Source: Streptomyces sp. yr375 (GTDB lineage Bacteria; Actinomycetota; Actinomycetes; Streptomycetales; Streptomycetaceae). From it: 64,000 nt of DNA. The stretch's first letter is position 1. Each line of letters opens with the position of its first letter. The stretch lies in contig NZ_FOFF01000004.1 in assembly GCF_900110755.1 (NCBI RefSeq), forward strand, positions 62,001 to 126,000, read 5' to 3'. Shown piece after piece: positions 18,122 to 26,977 of this stretch. Under the pieces are notes generated by a model. That model had not been told where the DNA came from, searched no databases, and saw only the letters and a list, made by a program, of their open reading frames with translations. The position numbers and the translations under genes are program-made.

Positions 18122-18694
18122 ATGACCGAGGTGTCCTCGCTCACAGGACGGCTGCTCGTGGCAACGCCCGCCCTGGCGGACCCGAACTTCGACCGCGCGG
18201 TGGTGCTGCTTCTCGACCACGACGAGAAGGGCTCCCTCGGCGTCGTCCTCAACCGGCCCACCCCGGTGGGCGTGAGCGACATCCTGGAGGGCTGGGCGGA
18301 CTTCACCGGCGAACCCGGCGTCGTCTTCCAGGGCGGCCCGGTGTCCCTCGACTCCGCCCTCGGGGTCGCCGTCATCCCGGGCGGCCCGGCCGTCGACGGG
18401 ACCCCGCTGGGCTGGCGGCGGGTGCACGGCGCGATCGGCCTCGTCGACCTGGAGGCCCCGCCGCAGCTCCTCGCCCCGGCCCTCGGCTCCCTGCGGATCT
18501 TCGCCGGATACGCCGGCTGGGGCCCCGGCCAGTTGCAGGACGAACTGGTGGACGGCGCCTGGTACGTCGTGGACTCCGAGCCCGGCGACGTCTCCTGCCC
18601 GTGCCCGGAGCGGCTCTGGCGCGAGGTGCTGCGCCGCCAGCGCAGCGAACTGGCGATGGTGGCGACGTACCCGGACGACGCCTCGCTCAACTGA
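18122..18694 (+). CDS. YqgE/AlgH family protein (UPF0301)
   Basis: Conserved cytoplasmic protein of unsettled function. The family signature starts the protein (SLTGRLLVATPALADPNFDR). It continues with AVVLLLDHDEKGSLGVVLNR and VFQGGPVSLDSALGVAVI, and near the C-terminus LRIFAGYAGWGPGQLQDEL. Length (190 residues) is normal. The ATG at 18122 is preferred; in-frame ATGs at 18101 and 18113 would add three to seven residues. It is divergent from murA and followed by DUF3039. Confidence 0.9.
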   Translation: MTEVSSLTGRLLVATPALADPNFDRAVVLLLDHDEKGSLGVVLNRPTPVGVSDILEGWADFTGEPGVVFQGGPVSLDSALGVAVIPGGPAVDGTPLGWRRVHGAIGLVDLEAPPQLLAPALGSLRIFAGYAGWGPGQLQDELVDGAWYVVDSEPGDVSCPCPERLWREVLRRQRSELAMVATYPDDASLN

Positions 18695-18791
18695 CGCGGC
18701 GAGTGACGCCGGTGAGTGATGCCCGCGAGTGACGTCCGCGAGCTTCTGACGCGGGTGAGTTTCGGTGCGCGGCTTCAGTACCCTGGACGGC

Positions 18792-19091
18792 ATGAGCACT
18801 CTTGAGCCTGAGACCCAGCCCCAGCGAGGCACTGGGACGGGGACCCTCGTGGAGCCGACGCCGCAGGTGTCGCACGGCGACGGGGACCACGAGCGCTTCG
18901 CTCACTACGTCCAGAAGGACAAGATCATGGCGAGCGCCCTGGACGGCACGCCCGTCGTGGCGCTCTGCGGCAAGGTCTGGGTGCCCGGCCGCGATCCGAA
19001 GAAGTATCCGGTGTGCCCGATGTGCAAGGAGATCTTCGAGTCCATGGGCGCGGGCGGCGACGACAAGGGCAAGGGCGGCGACAAGAAGTAG
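18792..19091 (+). CDS. DUF3039 family small zinc-ribbon-like protein
   Basis: Actinobacterial protein of 99 residues, function unknown. A polar N-terminus precedes HERFAHYVQKDKIMASALDG. ALCGKVWVPGRDPKKYPVCP and the following MCKEIF contain three Cys that could hold a metal. The C-terminus is Gly/Lys-rich (DDKGKGGDKK). A strong terminator follows immediately, so it is the last gene of its transcript. Confidence 0.85.
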   Translation: MSTLEPETQPQRGTGTGTLVEPTPQVSHGDGDHERFAHYVQKDKIMASALDGTPVVALCGKVWVPGRDPKKYPVCPMCKEIFESMGAGGDDKGKGGDKK

Positions 19092-19100
19092 CCCTGTTCG

Positions 19101-19141
19101 AAAGCCCCCGCTGCGGCGCCTGACGCGCAGCGGGGGCTTTT
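19101..19141 (+). terminator. Intrinsic terminator after the DUF3039 gene
   Basis: AAAGCCCCCGCTGCG (19101-19115) pairs perfectly with CGCAGCGGGGGCTTT (19126-19140) around a ten-base loop and ends in TTTT. Confidence 0.9.
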
Positions 19142-19277
19142 GGCGTCTTCTGGCGTGTTCTGGCGTCTTCTGTCGTTGCGTGGGGTGCGTCAAGTGGTCA
19201 CAGAGTGGTTGAGGCCTCTTGTCGTCGTGTTCATGTAGTCCCTAGCCTCCGGTGTGTTGTGCAGAGCAAAACAGTCA

Positions 19278-19292
19278 TTGCACATGGCGCAA
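19278..19292 (+). promoter_or_regulatory. Candidate LacI-type operator before the sugar ABC operon
   Basis: TTGCACATGGCGCAA is a near-perfect 15-base palindrome (five of six outer positions per arm match) located 26 bases before the start of the solute-binding gene. A wider TGTGCA...TGCACA inverted repeat also surrounds this point. The shape fits a LacI-family repressor site; no such regulator is encoded in this window. Confidence 0.35.
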
Positions 19293-19318
19293 CGCTCGCT
19301 CGCTCGGAGGATCGCCCG

Positions 19319-20626
19319 ATGAAGCTCCCCACCAGGCTCCCCACCCGACTGGCCGTGCTCGCGGCCGCCGCCCTGGTCGCCACCGCCTGCGCCCCCCAGA
19401 CGTCCGGCAACTCCTCTTCCGACACGGACGCGAAGACGGGCACCCTGCGTGTCTGGCTCTTCCAGGAGGTCGGCAACAAGCCGAAGGAACAGGTCGTCGA
19501 CTCGGTCGTCGCCGCCTTCGAGAAGGCCCACGACGGCGCGAAGGTCGACGTCGAGTACATCCCGATCGACACCCGCGCCCAGCGCGTCAAGGCCGCCTTC
19601 AACGACCCGAAGTCCGCCCCGGACGTCATGGAGTACGGCAACACCGACACGGCCGGTTACGTCCATGACGGCGGACTCCTCGACGTCACCGAGGACTTCG
19701 GCGACTGGAGCGAGGCCAAGGACACCGACCCGACCGCCAGACAGTCCGTCACCGTCGACGGCAAGGTCTACGGCGCCCCCTTCTACGTCGGCGTCCGCGC
19801 CCTCTACTACCGCACGGACGTCTTCGAGGCACTCGGCCTGGACGTCCCGAAGACCATGGACGAACTGGCCGCCACCGCCCGCAGGATCCGCGCCGCCAAG
19901 CCGGACCTGTACGGCCTGGTCGTCGGCGGCGCGTACACCTACGGCGCGCTGCCGTTCGTGTGGGCCAACGGCGGCGAACTCGCCGACGGCAAGAACGGCT
20001 CGTACGCCTCCGCCATCGACAGCGCGGACGCCCGCACCGGCATCACCGCGTACACCTCGCTCTTCTCCGACGACAACTGTCCCGCCGCCAAGTGCGCAGG
20101 CATGGGCGGCAACGACACCATCAGCGCGTTCGCGGCCGGCAAGGCGGGCATGGCGATCGGCGGCGACTTCAGCCACACGGCGGTGGAGGCGGGCGCGGTG
20201 AAGGGCAAGTACGCGGTCGTCCCGCTGCCCGGCGTCACGTCCGGGTCGGTCGCGCCGGCCTTCGCGGGCGGCAACAACATCGGCGTCCTGAAGAGCACCA
20301 CGCACCGGACGCTCGCCGTCGAGCTGATGGAGGCCCTCGCCGCCAAGAAGACGCAGGCGTCGCTGTTCGACGCGATGGGGTTTCTGCCGACGTTCACGGA
20401 CGTCCGTGAGCAGGCTGCCGCGCGGGAGCCGTTCGTGAAGCCGTTCGTGCGGACGCTGGCTGCCGGGACGAAGTTCGTGCCCGCCTCGCCCGCGTGGTCG
20501 CAGATCGACTCGTCCCTCGTCCTGCCGACCATGTTCCAGGAGGTCGTCAGCGGCAAGGAGGGGGTTGCGGCTGCTTCCACCGAGGCGGCCAAGAAGATGG
20601 ACGCGGCGTTTGGCTCCGCCGGGTGA
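19319..20626 (+). CDS. Sugar ABC transporter solute-binding lipoprotein
   Basis: Family 1 extracellular solute-binding protein that would capture a (chito-)oligosaccharide or aminosugar for the two permeases. A lipoprotein signal is present: a basic start, hydrophobic LAVLAAAALV and lipobox VATAC with Cys24. The mature part begins with RVWLFQEVGNKPKEQVVDSV and has a typical APDVMEYGNTDTAGYV. Length 435 is normal. GGAGG lies 8 bases before the ATG. The stop overlaps the next start (GTGA). No ATP-binding gene is in the operon, so a shared ATPase such as MsiK is likely. Confidence 0.9.
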   Translation: MKLPTRLPTRLAVLAAAALVATACAPQTSGNSSSDTDAKTGTLRVWLFQEVGNKPKEQVVDSVVAAFEKAHDGAKVDVEYIPIDTRAQRVKAAFNDPKSAPDVMEYGNTDTAGYVHDGGLLDVTEDFGDWSEAKDTDPTARQSVTVDGKVYGAPFYVGVRALYYRTDVFEALGLDVPKTMDELAATARRIRAAKPDLYGLVVGGAYTYGALPFVWANGGELADGKNGSYASAIDSADARTGITAYTSLFSDDNCPAAKCAGMGGNDTISAFAAGKAGMAIGGDFSHTAVEAGAVKGKYAVVPLPGVTSGSVAPAFAGGNNIGVLKSTTHRTLAVELMEALAAKKTQASLFDAMGFLPTFTDVREQAAAREPFVKPFVRTLAAGTKFVPASPAWSQIDSSLVLPTMFQEVVSGKEGVAAASTEAAKKMDAAFGSAG

Positions 20627-21609
20627 CGGCGCCTATTGAATCGGGGGCTGGGGAGCGTTTGCGGCTGCGGGCCGGCCGTGGCTGGTCGCGCCCACGCGGC
20701 GGTAGCCGCAGATTCAACACAGCCCCGCGCCCCTTGGGGGGTCGCAGTGCACCCTGGTTGTATCTCGCACCCGCCCTCGTCGTACTCGCTGCCCTGCTCG
20801 CTTATCCCGTTTATCAGCTTGGGCTGATATCGCTGTTCAAGTACACCCAGGCGCAGGTCAGTGGTGGGCAGCCGACGGTGTTTCGGGGGGTCGGGAACTA
20901 CGTCGACGTCTTCTCGGACGGGCAGTTCTGGCAGGTGTTGCTGTCGACGGTCGTGTTCGCGGGGGCCTGTGTGGTGTCCACGCTCGCCGTCGGCTGTGCG
21001 CTCGCCGTGCTGCTCACGCGCGTGCGTGCCGTGCCTCGGCTCGCGCTGATGCTGGCCGCGCTGGGCGCGTGGGCTACTCCGGCGGTCACCGGTTCCACGG
21101 TCTGGCTGCTGCTGTTCGACCCCGACTTCGGGCCCGTCAACCGGATGCTGGGCCTCGGCGACCACTCGTGGACGTACGGCCGTTACAGCGCCTTCCTCCT
21201 CGTGCTGCTCGAAGTGGTGTGGTGCTCGTTCCCGTTCGTGATGGTCACCGTCTACGCCGGGATCCGCGCCGTCCCGACGGAGGTGCTGGAGGCCGCCGCG
21301 CTCGACGGCGCTTCGCAGTGGCGGATCTGGCGGTCCGTGCTCGCGCCGCTGCTGCGGCCGATCCTCGTGGTCGTCACCATCCAGTCGGTCATCTGGGACT
21401 TCAAGGTCTTCACCCAGATCTACGTCATGACGAACGGCGGAGGCATCGCCGGGCAGAACCTCGTCCTGAACGTCTACGCCTACCAACAGGCCTTCGCGTC
21501 CTCGCAGTACGGCCTCGGCTCGGCGATCGGCGTCGTGATGCTGCTGATCCTGCTCGCCGTCACGCTCGGGTACCTGCGGCTGCTGCGCGGGCAGGGGGAG
21601 GAACTGTGA
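20623..21609 (+). CDS. Sugar ABC transporter permease 1, N-terminus encoded by a repeat element
   Basis: MalF/UgpA-type inner-membrane permease with six helices and the EAA loop EVLEAAALDGASQWRIWRSV. Its GTG overlaps the upstream stop (GTGA). Residues 13-38 are encoded by a GC-rich Streptomyces intergenic repeat (20660-20736) and have no counterpart in permeases. The real protein may therefore start there by coupling with a disposable tail, or at a later codon near PWLYLAPALVVLAALLAYPV. Coupled again to the next gene by GTGA. Confidence 0.87.
   Translation: MTAPIESGAGERLRLRAGRGWSRPRGGSRRFNTAPRPLGGRSAPWLYLAPALVVLAALLAYPVYQLGLISLFKYTQAQVSGGQPTVFRGVGNYVDVFSDGQFWQVLLSTVVFAGACVVSTLAVGCALAVLLTRVRAVPRLALMLAALGAWATPAVTGSTVWLLLFDPDFGPVNRMLGLGDHSWTYGRYSAFLLVLLEVVWCSFPFVMVTVYAGIRAVPTEVLEAAALDGASQWRIWRSVLAPLLRPILVVVTIQSVIWDFKVFTQIYVMTNGGGIAGQNLVLNVYAYQQAFASSQYGLGSAIGVVMLLILLAVTLGYLRLLRGQGEEL
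20660..20736 (+). repeat. Streptomyces-type interspersed repeat inside the permease start
   Basis: Begins TGCGGCTGCGGGCCGGCCGT and contains GTGGCTGGTCGCGCCCACGC, with arms TGCGGCT (20660-20666) and AGCCGCA (20704-20710), ending in AGCCCCGCGCCCCTTGGGGG. A relative lies in reverse orientation at 53820-53890. From memory this is a common intergenic repeat of the genus; here it is read as protein. Confidence 0.7.
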
Positions 21610-22451
21610 ACGCGCTGCGGGGCCTTGTGGCCCGTCCCGGGCGGCTCGCCGCCGAGGCGGGCGCGCTGCTGGTCGCGGCCGTCGTCGCGTTCCCGCTCTA
21701 CTGGATGGTGCTCAGCGCCTTCAAACCGGCCGGGGAGATCGAGTCCGACGCGCCGCGGCCATGGACGCTCGCGCCCTCGCTGGATTCCTTCCGGCGGGTG
21801 TTCGGGCAGCAGGAATTCGGCCGTTACTTCCTCAACAGTCTTGTCGTCGCGGGCGCGGTGGTGATCGCCTCCGGAGTGATCGCGTTTCTCGCCGCGACCG
21901 CCGTGACCCGATTCCGGTTCCGCTTCCGGACCACCCTGCTGATCATGTTCCTGGTGGCTCAGATGGTGCCGGTGGAGGCCCTGACGATCCCCTTGTTCTT
22001 CCTCATGCGGGACTTCGGCCAGTTGAACACCCTGGGGTCGCTGATCCTGCCCCACATCGCCTTCTCGCTGCCCTTCGCGATCTGGATGCTGAGGGGGTTC
22101 GTGAAAGCGGTTCCGGAGGCGCTGGAGGAGGCCGCGTACCTCGACGGGGCGAGCCGCGGACGCTTTCTGTGGCAGATCCTTTTTCCGCTCGTCCTGCCGG
22201 GGCTGGTGGCCACGAGCGTGTTTTCCTTCATCTCCGCCTGGAACGACTTCCTCTTCGCCAAGTCCTTCATCATCAGCGACACTTCCCAGTCGACGCTGCC
22301 GATGGCTCTCCTGGTCTTCTACAAGCCGGACGACCCGGACTGGGGCGGCGTGATGGCGGGCTCCACGGTGATGACGATTCCGGTGCTGGTGTTCTTCGTA
22401 CTCGTACAGCGACGACTGGTCTCCGGGCTGGGCGGAGCGGTTAAGGACTGA
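21606..22451 (+). CDS. Sugar ABC transporter permease 2
   Basis: MalG/UgpE-type permease with six membrane helices and the EAA loop EALEEAAYLDGASRGRFLWQ. A conserved ISAWNDFLFAKSFI follows. Length 281 is normal. The GTG start overlaps the upstream stop, and the hexosaminidase gene begins two bases after its stop, so all four genes form one operon. Confidence 0.92.
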   Translation: MNALRGLVARPGRLAAEAGALLVAAVVAFPLYWMVLSAFKPAGEIESDAPRPWTLAPSLDSFRRVFGQQEFGRYFLNSLVVAGAVVIASGVIAFLAATAVTRFRFRFRTTLLIMFLVAQMVPVEALTIPLFFLMRDFGQLNTLGSLILPHIAFSLPFAIWMLRGFVKAVPEALEEAAYLDGASRGRFLWQILFPLVLPGLVATSVFSFISAWNDFLFAKSFIISDTSQSTLPMALLVFYKPDDPDWGGVMAGSTVMTIPVLVFFVLVQRRLVSGLGGAVKD

Positions 22452-22453
22452 CC

Positions 22454-24094
22454 ATGACGTCACTCATTCCGGCGCCCCGCCGGGTCGTCGCCGGTTTTGG
22501 CGAGGTACGGCTGACAGGGGACTCCCGGCTCTGCGCCGGTCCCGGGACGGAGGGCGTCGGCCGCTGGCTGAGCGCCGTCCTCCAGCAGGCCACCGGCCTG
22601 CCGCTGCGCGAGGGGCGGCAGCCCGACGACACCGGCGACACCGGCATCGGGCTCCGGCTGGACCCCGAGCTCGGCCCCGAGGAGTACCGCCTCGTCAGCG
22701 ACCCGACCGGCGTCCGCGTCGAGGGCGGCAGCGCGGCCGGTGTCTTCCGGGGCGCTCAGACGCTGCGGCAGCTCCTGGGCCCCGACGCGTACCGCAGGGC
22801 CCCGCTGAGCCGCGACCGCGCCTGGGCCGTACCGCACGTCACGATCGAGGACGCGCCCCGATTCCGGTGGCGCGGCCTCATGCTCGACGTGGCCCGGCAC
22901 TTCATGCCCAAGGAAGGCGTCCTGCGCTACCTGGACCTGATGGCGGCGCACAAACTCAACGTCTTCCACTTCCATCTGACGGACGATCAGGGCTGGCGCG
23001 TCGAGATCAGGCGGCACCCCCGGCTCACCGAGGTCGGTTCCTGGCGCGCACGGACGAAATTCGGTCACCGCGCCTCACCGCTCTGGGACGAGAAGCCGCA
23101 CGGTGGCTACTACTCCCAGGACGACATCCGGGAGATCGTCGCGTACGCCGCCGAGCGGCATATCGCCGTCGTCCCCGAAATCGACGTACCCGGCCACTCG
23201 CAGGCCGCGATCGCCGCGTATCCGGAACTCGGCAACACCGACGTCAACACCGCGTCGAGCAAGGGGGACACCGCCCTCTCCGTCTGGGACACCTGGGGGA
23301 TCAACCCGAACGTACTCGCACCCACTGACAACACCCTGCGCTTCTACGAAGGGGTCTTCGAGGAAGTCCTCGAACTCTTCCCGTCGGAGTTCGTGCACAT
23401 CGGGGGCGACGAATGCCCCAAGGACCAGTGGCGGCACTCGCCCACCGCACAGGCCCGCATCCGGGAACTCGGACTCGCGGACGAGGACCAGTTGCAGTCC
23501 TGGTTCATCGGCCACTTCGACACGTGGCTCTCCGCGCGCGGGCGTCGGCTCATCGGCTGGGACGAGATCCTGGAGGGCGGGCTCGCCGAGGGCGCGGCGG
23601 TGTCGTCCTGGCGCGGGTACGCGGGCGGGATCGCCGCCGCGCGCGCGGGACACGACGTCGTCATGTGCCCCGAGCAGCAGGTGTACCTGGACCACCGGCA
23701 GGCGCCGGGTCCGGACGAGCCGGTGCCGATCGGCTACGTGCGCACCCTGGAGGACGTCTACCGGTTCGAGCCCGTTCCCGACGAGTTGACGCCCCGGGAG
23801 GCGGCGCACGTGCTCGGCACGCAGGCCAACCTGTGGACCGAGGTGATGGAGGACCACGCGCGCGTGGACTATCAGGCGTTCCCCCGGCTCGCCGCCTTCG
23901 CCGAGGTCGCCTGGAGCGCCCTGCCCGCCCCGGCGGAACGGGACTTCGCCGGTTTCGAGGAGCGGATGACGGCCCATTACGCGCGCCTCGACGCCCTGGG
24001 CGTCGGCTACCGGCCGCCGTCCGGACCCCGGCCGTGGCAGCGGCGGCCCGGTGTCCTCGGGCGGCCGATCGACGGCCCGCCCCCGAACCGGTAG
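22454..24094 (+). CDS. Cytoplasmic family 20 beta-N-acetylhexosaminidase
   Basis: Removes terminal GlcNAc (or GalNAc) from oligosaccharides. The catalytic pair is D319-E320 in FVHIGGDECPKDQW. Other GH20 marks are FRWRGLMLDVARHFMPKEGV, LNVFHFHLTDDQGWRVEIRR and VVPEIDVPGHSQAAIAAYPE. It has no signal peptide, so it acts on imported sugars, which fits its place behind two permeases. Length 546 is normal. AAGGA lies six bases before the ATG. The protein is followed by a 259-base gap with a duplicated ATACACGTC (about 24109-24126). Confidence 0.93.
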   Translation: MTSLIPAPRRVVAGFGEVRLTGDSRLCAGPGTEGVGRWLSAVLQQATGLPLREGRQPDDTGDTGIGLRLDPELGPEEYRLVSDPTGVRVEGGSAAGVFRGAQTLRQLLGPDAYRRAPLSRDRAWAVPHVTIEDAPRFRWRGLMLDVARHFMPKEGVLRYLDLMAAHKLNVFHFHLTDDQGWRVEIRRHPRLTEVGSWRARTKFGHRASPLWDEKPHGGYYSQDDIREIVAYAAERHIAVVPEIDVPGHSQAAIAAYPELGNTDVNTASSKGDTALSVWDTWGINPNVLAPTDNTLRFYEGVFEEVLELFPSEFVHIGGDECPKDQWRHSPTAQARIRELGLADEDQLQSWFIGHFDTWLSARGRRLIGWDEILEGGLAEGAAVSSWRGYAGGIAAARAGHDVVMCPEQQVYLDHRQAPGPDEPVPIGYVRTLEDVYRFEPVPDELTPREAAHVLGTQANLWTEVMEDHARVDYQAFPRLAAFAEVAWSALPAPAERDFAGFEERMTAHYARLDALGVGYRPPSGPRPWQRRPGVLGRPIDGPPPNR

Positions 24095-24353
24095 TCGCGG
24101 TCCGTCCGGATACACGTCATACACGTCACGGATAAACCCTGGCAGGACCACCGAAGGGTGGCAATTCGCCCGCTCCGGTGATGACGTACGAAAACGGGCC
24201 ATCCGCGCGGTGAGGTGGGCGAACGTCTCCTGGCGGACCCCCGCGTTCGGGTGTTGCGAAGATGTGCCAGAGTTGCCACGTCCGCCCTGTCAGCACGTAC
24301 CGTACGGCAGCACAGGTGGGACCAGGTGGGGTAGCGGGAAGGGGCAGCCGGTT

Positions 24354-25247
24354 TTGAGCACGCACGCACCGCAGGCGGCGCAGGCCGTCACGCTGCCCAC
24401 GACACTGGACGAGGCCGTGGCGGCGCTGGCGGCCATGCCCGCGGCCGTACCGGTGGCCGGTGGCACCGACCTGATGGCCGCCGTCAACTCCGGGCAGCTC
24501 AGGCCCACCGGGCTGGTCGGCCTCGGCCGGATCAGCGAGATCCGCGGCTGGCAGTACCAGGACGGGCACGCGCTGCTCGGCGCCGGGCTCACGCACGCGC
24601 GCATGGGCCGCCCCGACTTCGCCGCCCTCATCCCGGCGCTGGCCGCCGCCGCCCGCGCCGCGGGACCGCCGCAGATCCGCAACGCGGGCACCCTGGGCGG
24701 CAACATCGCCTCGGCCGCCCCCACGGGCGACGCGCTGCCCGTGCTGGCCGCGCTGGAGGCCACCCTGATCATCGCGGGCCCGGGCGGAGCCCGCCGCGAG
24801 ATGTCGGTGTCGCATCTGCTGGCCGGCATGGAGATGCTGCGCGGCGGCGAACTCATCGGGTACGTGCGCGTGCCGCTGCTGCACGCCCCGCAGGTCTTCC
24901 TGAAGGCCACCGGCCGCACCGGACCGGGCCGCGCGGTCGCCTCCGTGGCCCTGGTCCTGGACCCCGCCCGGCGCGGCGTGCGGTGCGCGGTGGGGGCCAT
25001 AGCGCCGATGCCGCTGCGGCCGCTGGACGCCGAGCAGTGGGTCGCCCGGCTCATCGACTGGGACAACAACCGCACCATCGTCCCCGAGGCCCTGACCGCC
25101 TTCGGGGAGTACGTCGCCGCCGCCTGCATCCCCGACCCGGTGCCCGGCATGGACGGCTCCGTACCGGAACTTCCGCCCGCGGTACTGCACCTGCGGCGCA
25201 CCGTCGCCGCGCTGGCCCGACGAGCACTGGGGAGGGCGCTGTCGTGA
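24354..25247 (+). CDS. FAD-binding subunit of a molybdenum hydroxylase-like complex
   Basis: CoxM/XdhB-like flavoprotein that would pass electrons from the Fe-S subunit to an acceptor. FAD-binding marks are VPVAGGTDLMAAVNSGQLRP and RNAGTLGGNIASAAPTGDAL. I chose a TTG start at 24354 (Leu-Ser-Thr-His) because GGGAAGGGG lies nine bases upstream and no ATG or GTG is well placed. Length 297 is normal. GTGA overlap with the next gene begins a tightly coupled operon FAD - Fe-S - Mo - small membrane protein. Confidence 0.87.
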   Translation: MSTHAPQAAQAVTLPTTLDEAVAALAAMPAAVPVAGGTDLMAAVNSGQLRPTGLVGLGRISEIRGWQYQDGHALLGAGLTHARMGRPDFAALIPALAAAARAAGPPQIRNAGTLGGNIASAAPTGDALPVLAALEATLIIAGPGGARREMSVSHLLAGMEMLRGGELIGYVRVPLLHAPQVFLKATGRTGPGRAVASVALVLDPARRGVRCAVGAIAPMPLRPLDAEQWVARLIDWDNNRTIVPEALTAFGEYVAAACIPDPVPGMDGSVPELPPAVLHLRRTVAALARRALGRALS

Positions 25248-26977
25248 CCGACGACCAGCAGGGACACGGCCACGGCCAGGAGACCGAGGAGGTCCAGGGC
25301 GCGCCGCAGGGCGGCGGCCGCTGGGACCCGCTGCCCCAGGGGGACTACGACGACGGCGCGACCGCCTTCGTGAAGTTCCCCGAGGGCGGCATCGACGCCC
25401 TCCTGGCCGGACGCGGCGACAGCCCGCTCGCCGCGCCGGGCCACGGCTACGTGCCGCCGCAGATAGCGGTGGCGCCCGAGCCGGACACCACCGGAACCTG
25501 GGCCGCCCCGGCCGGCGGCGGCGACTGGCCCGCCCCGCAGGGCACCCCGCAGACGGTGGGCGACGACCGGTTCACGTACCACCCGGGCGCGACCGGCCAG
25601 TGGTCCTTCGACGACACCTCCGCGGCCCAGGGCGCACCGCAGTCCGCGCCCGCTCCCGGTCACGACGTGACGGGCCAGTGGTCGATCCCCGTCGCGGGCG
25701 GCGACCTGCCCGACGAGTCGGGCGAGTTCACCACGTCGGCCCTGGTCGAGCAGTGGGGCGGCACGCCCCCGGCCACCCTGCCCGGCGGCGCGCCCGCGCC
25801 CTGGGCGACCGACCCGACGGCCACGTCCGGCCAGGGGTGGGCGCTGCCCACGGACGAGGCCGGCCCGGCCGCGCACCAGGGCCAGGCGGCCACGGAGGCA
25901 CCCGCGTTCGGCCACGCGCCGGAGCACGGGCACGAGCATGCGCACGGGCATGAGCACGGCCACACCGGGACGTTCGCCCCGGAGGTCTCCGCCGAGGCGT
26001 ACACGGTGTCCCCGGACGGCCCCGCGGAGGCCGCTGGACGGCCCTCTGAGGCCACGGGAGTCGCCGAGGCTTCCGGAGATCCGGAGCGGGCCCACGAGGC
26101 CGCTCACGAGCTTTCTGAGCCCGCCGGGCCCGCCGAGCCCGTCGGGGCCGCGCACGAGGCCGCCCTCGACGGCGCTTCACAGGACCCCGAGCCGGAAACG
26201 GAGCCGACGGCGGACACGGCTCCCGACGCTGCCCCAGTCGCCGACGCAGCGGATGTAGCCGATGCAGTCACTGACGCCGTTGCCGGCACCGATGTCGTAG
26301 AGGCGTCGTCCGAGGACGCCCCGCCGCCGTTCCACGAGGAACACCCCCTCGCCGCCTACGTGCTGCGCGTCAACGGCTCCGAGCGGCCCGTCACGGACGC
26401 CTGGATCGGCGAGTCGCTGCTCTACGTGCTGCGCGAGCGCCTCGGCCTCGCGGGCGCCAAGGACGGCTGCTCGCAGGGCGAGTGCGGGGCCTGCAACGTG
26501 CAGGTGGACGGCCGTCTCGTCGCCTCCTGCCTGGTGCCCGCCGTGACCACCGCGGGCAGCGAGATCCGCACCGTAGAGGGCTTGGCCGTCGACGGGCAGC
26601 CCTCGGACGTGCAGCGGGCGCTCGCCAGGTGCGGGGCCGTGCAGTGCGGTTTCTGCGTGCCCGGCATGGCGATGACCGTGCACGACCTGCTGGAGGGCAA
26701 CCCCGCGCCGTCGGAACTGGAGGCCCGCCAGGCCCTGTGCGGCAACCTGTGCCGCTGCTCCGGCTACCGGGGCGTCCTCCAGGCCGTCCAGGACGTCGTC
26801 GCCGAACGCGAGGCGCACGCCGCCGCCGACGCTGAGACGGACGGCGACGAGGCCCGTATCCCTCACCAGGCGGGTCCGGGCGCGGGCGGCATCCACGCGT
26901 CGGCGTTCGAGAACCCGGCACAGCCCCACCCACATGACCCGGCGTACGGACAGGGCCAGGACGGAGGCCAGGCGTGA
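25244..26977 (+). CDS. [2Fe-2S] subunit with a 370-residue disordered His-rich N-terminal extension
   Basis: Electron-transfer subunit of the molybdenum hydroxylase family (CoxS/XdhC-like). The normal domain occupies about residues 372-535. The plant-type cluster motif is CSQGECGACNVQVDGRLVAS and the second cluster QCGFCVPGM with LCGNLCRCSGYRGVL. The preceding 370 residues are Gly/Pro/Ala/Glu-rich with GQWSFDD/GQWSIPV repeats and a His cluster (HGHEHAHGHEHGH, near 225-240) that could bind Ni or Zn. The usual subunit is about 160-200 residues, so this one is three times as long. GTG start, coupled at both ends. Confidence 0.85.
   Translation: MTDDQQGHGHGQETEEVQGAPQGGGRWDPLPQGDYDDGATAFVKFPEGGIDALLAGRGDSPLAAPGHGYVPPQIAVAPEPDTTGTWAAPAGGGDWPAPQGTPQTVGDDRFTYHPGATGQWSFDDTSAAQGAPQSAPAPGHDVTGQWSIPVAGGDLPDESGEFTTSALVEQWGGTPPATLPGGAPAPWATDPTATSGQGWALPTDEAGPAAHQGQAATEAPAFGHAPEHGHEHAHGHEHGHTGTFAPEVSAEAYTVSPDGPAEAAGRPSEATGVAEASGDPERAHEAAHELSEPAGPAEPVGAAHEAALDGASQDPEPETEPTADTAPDAAPVADAADVADAVTDAVAGTDVVEASSEDAPPPFHEEHPLAAYVLRVNGSERPVTDAWIGESLLYVLRERLGLAGAKDGCSQGECGACNVQVDGRLVASCLVPAVTTAGSEIRTVEGLAVDGQPSDVQRALARCGAVQCGFCVPGMAMTVHDLLEGNPAPSELEARQALCGNLCRCSGYRGVLQAVQDVVAEREAHAAADAETDGDEARIPHQAGPGAGGIHASAFENPAQPHPHDPAYGQGQDGGQA

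Noticed and set aside
19205..19235. Possible DasR site (AGTGGTTGAGGCCTCT) before the sugar operon
   Set aside because: Only about ten of sixteen positions fit the consensus and the right half is poor.
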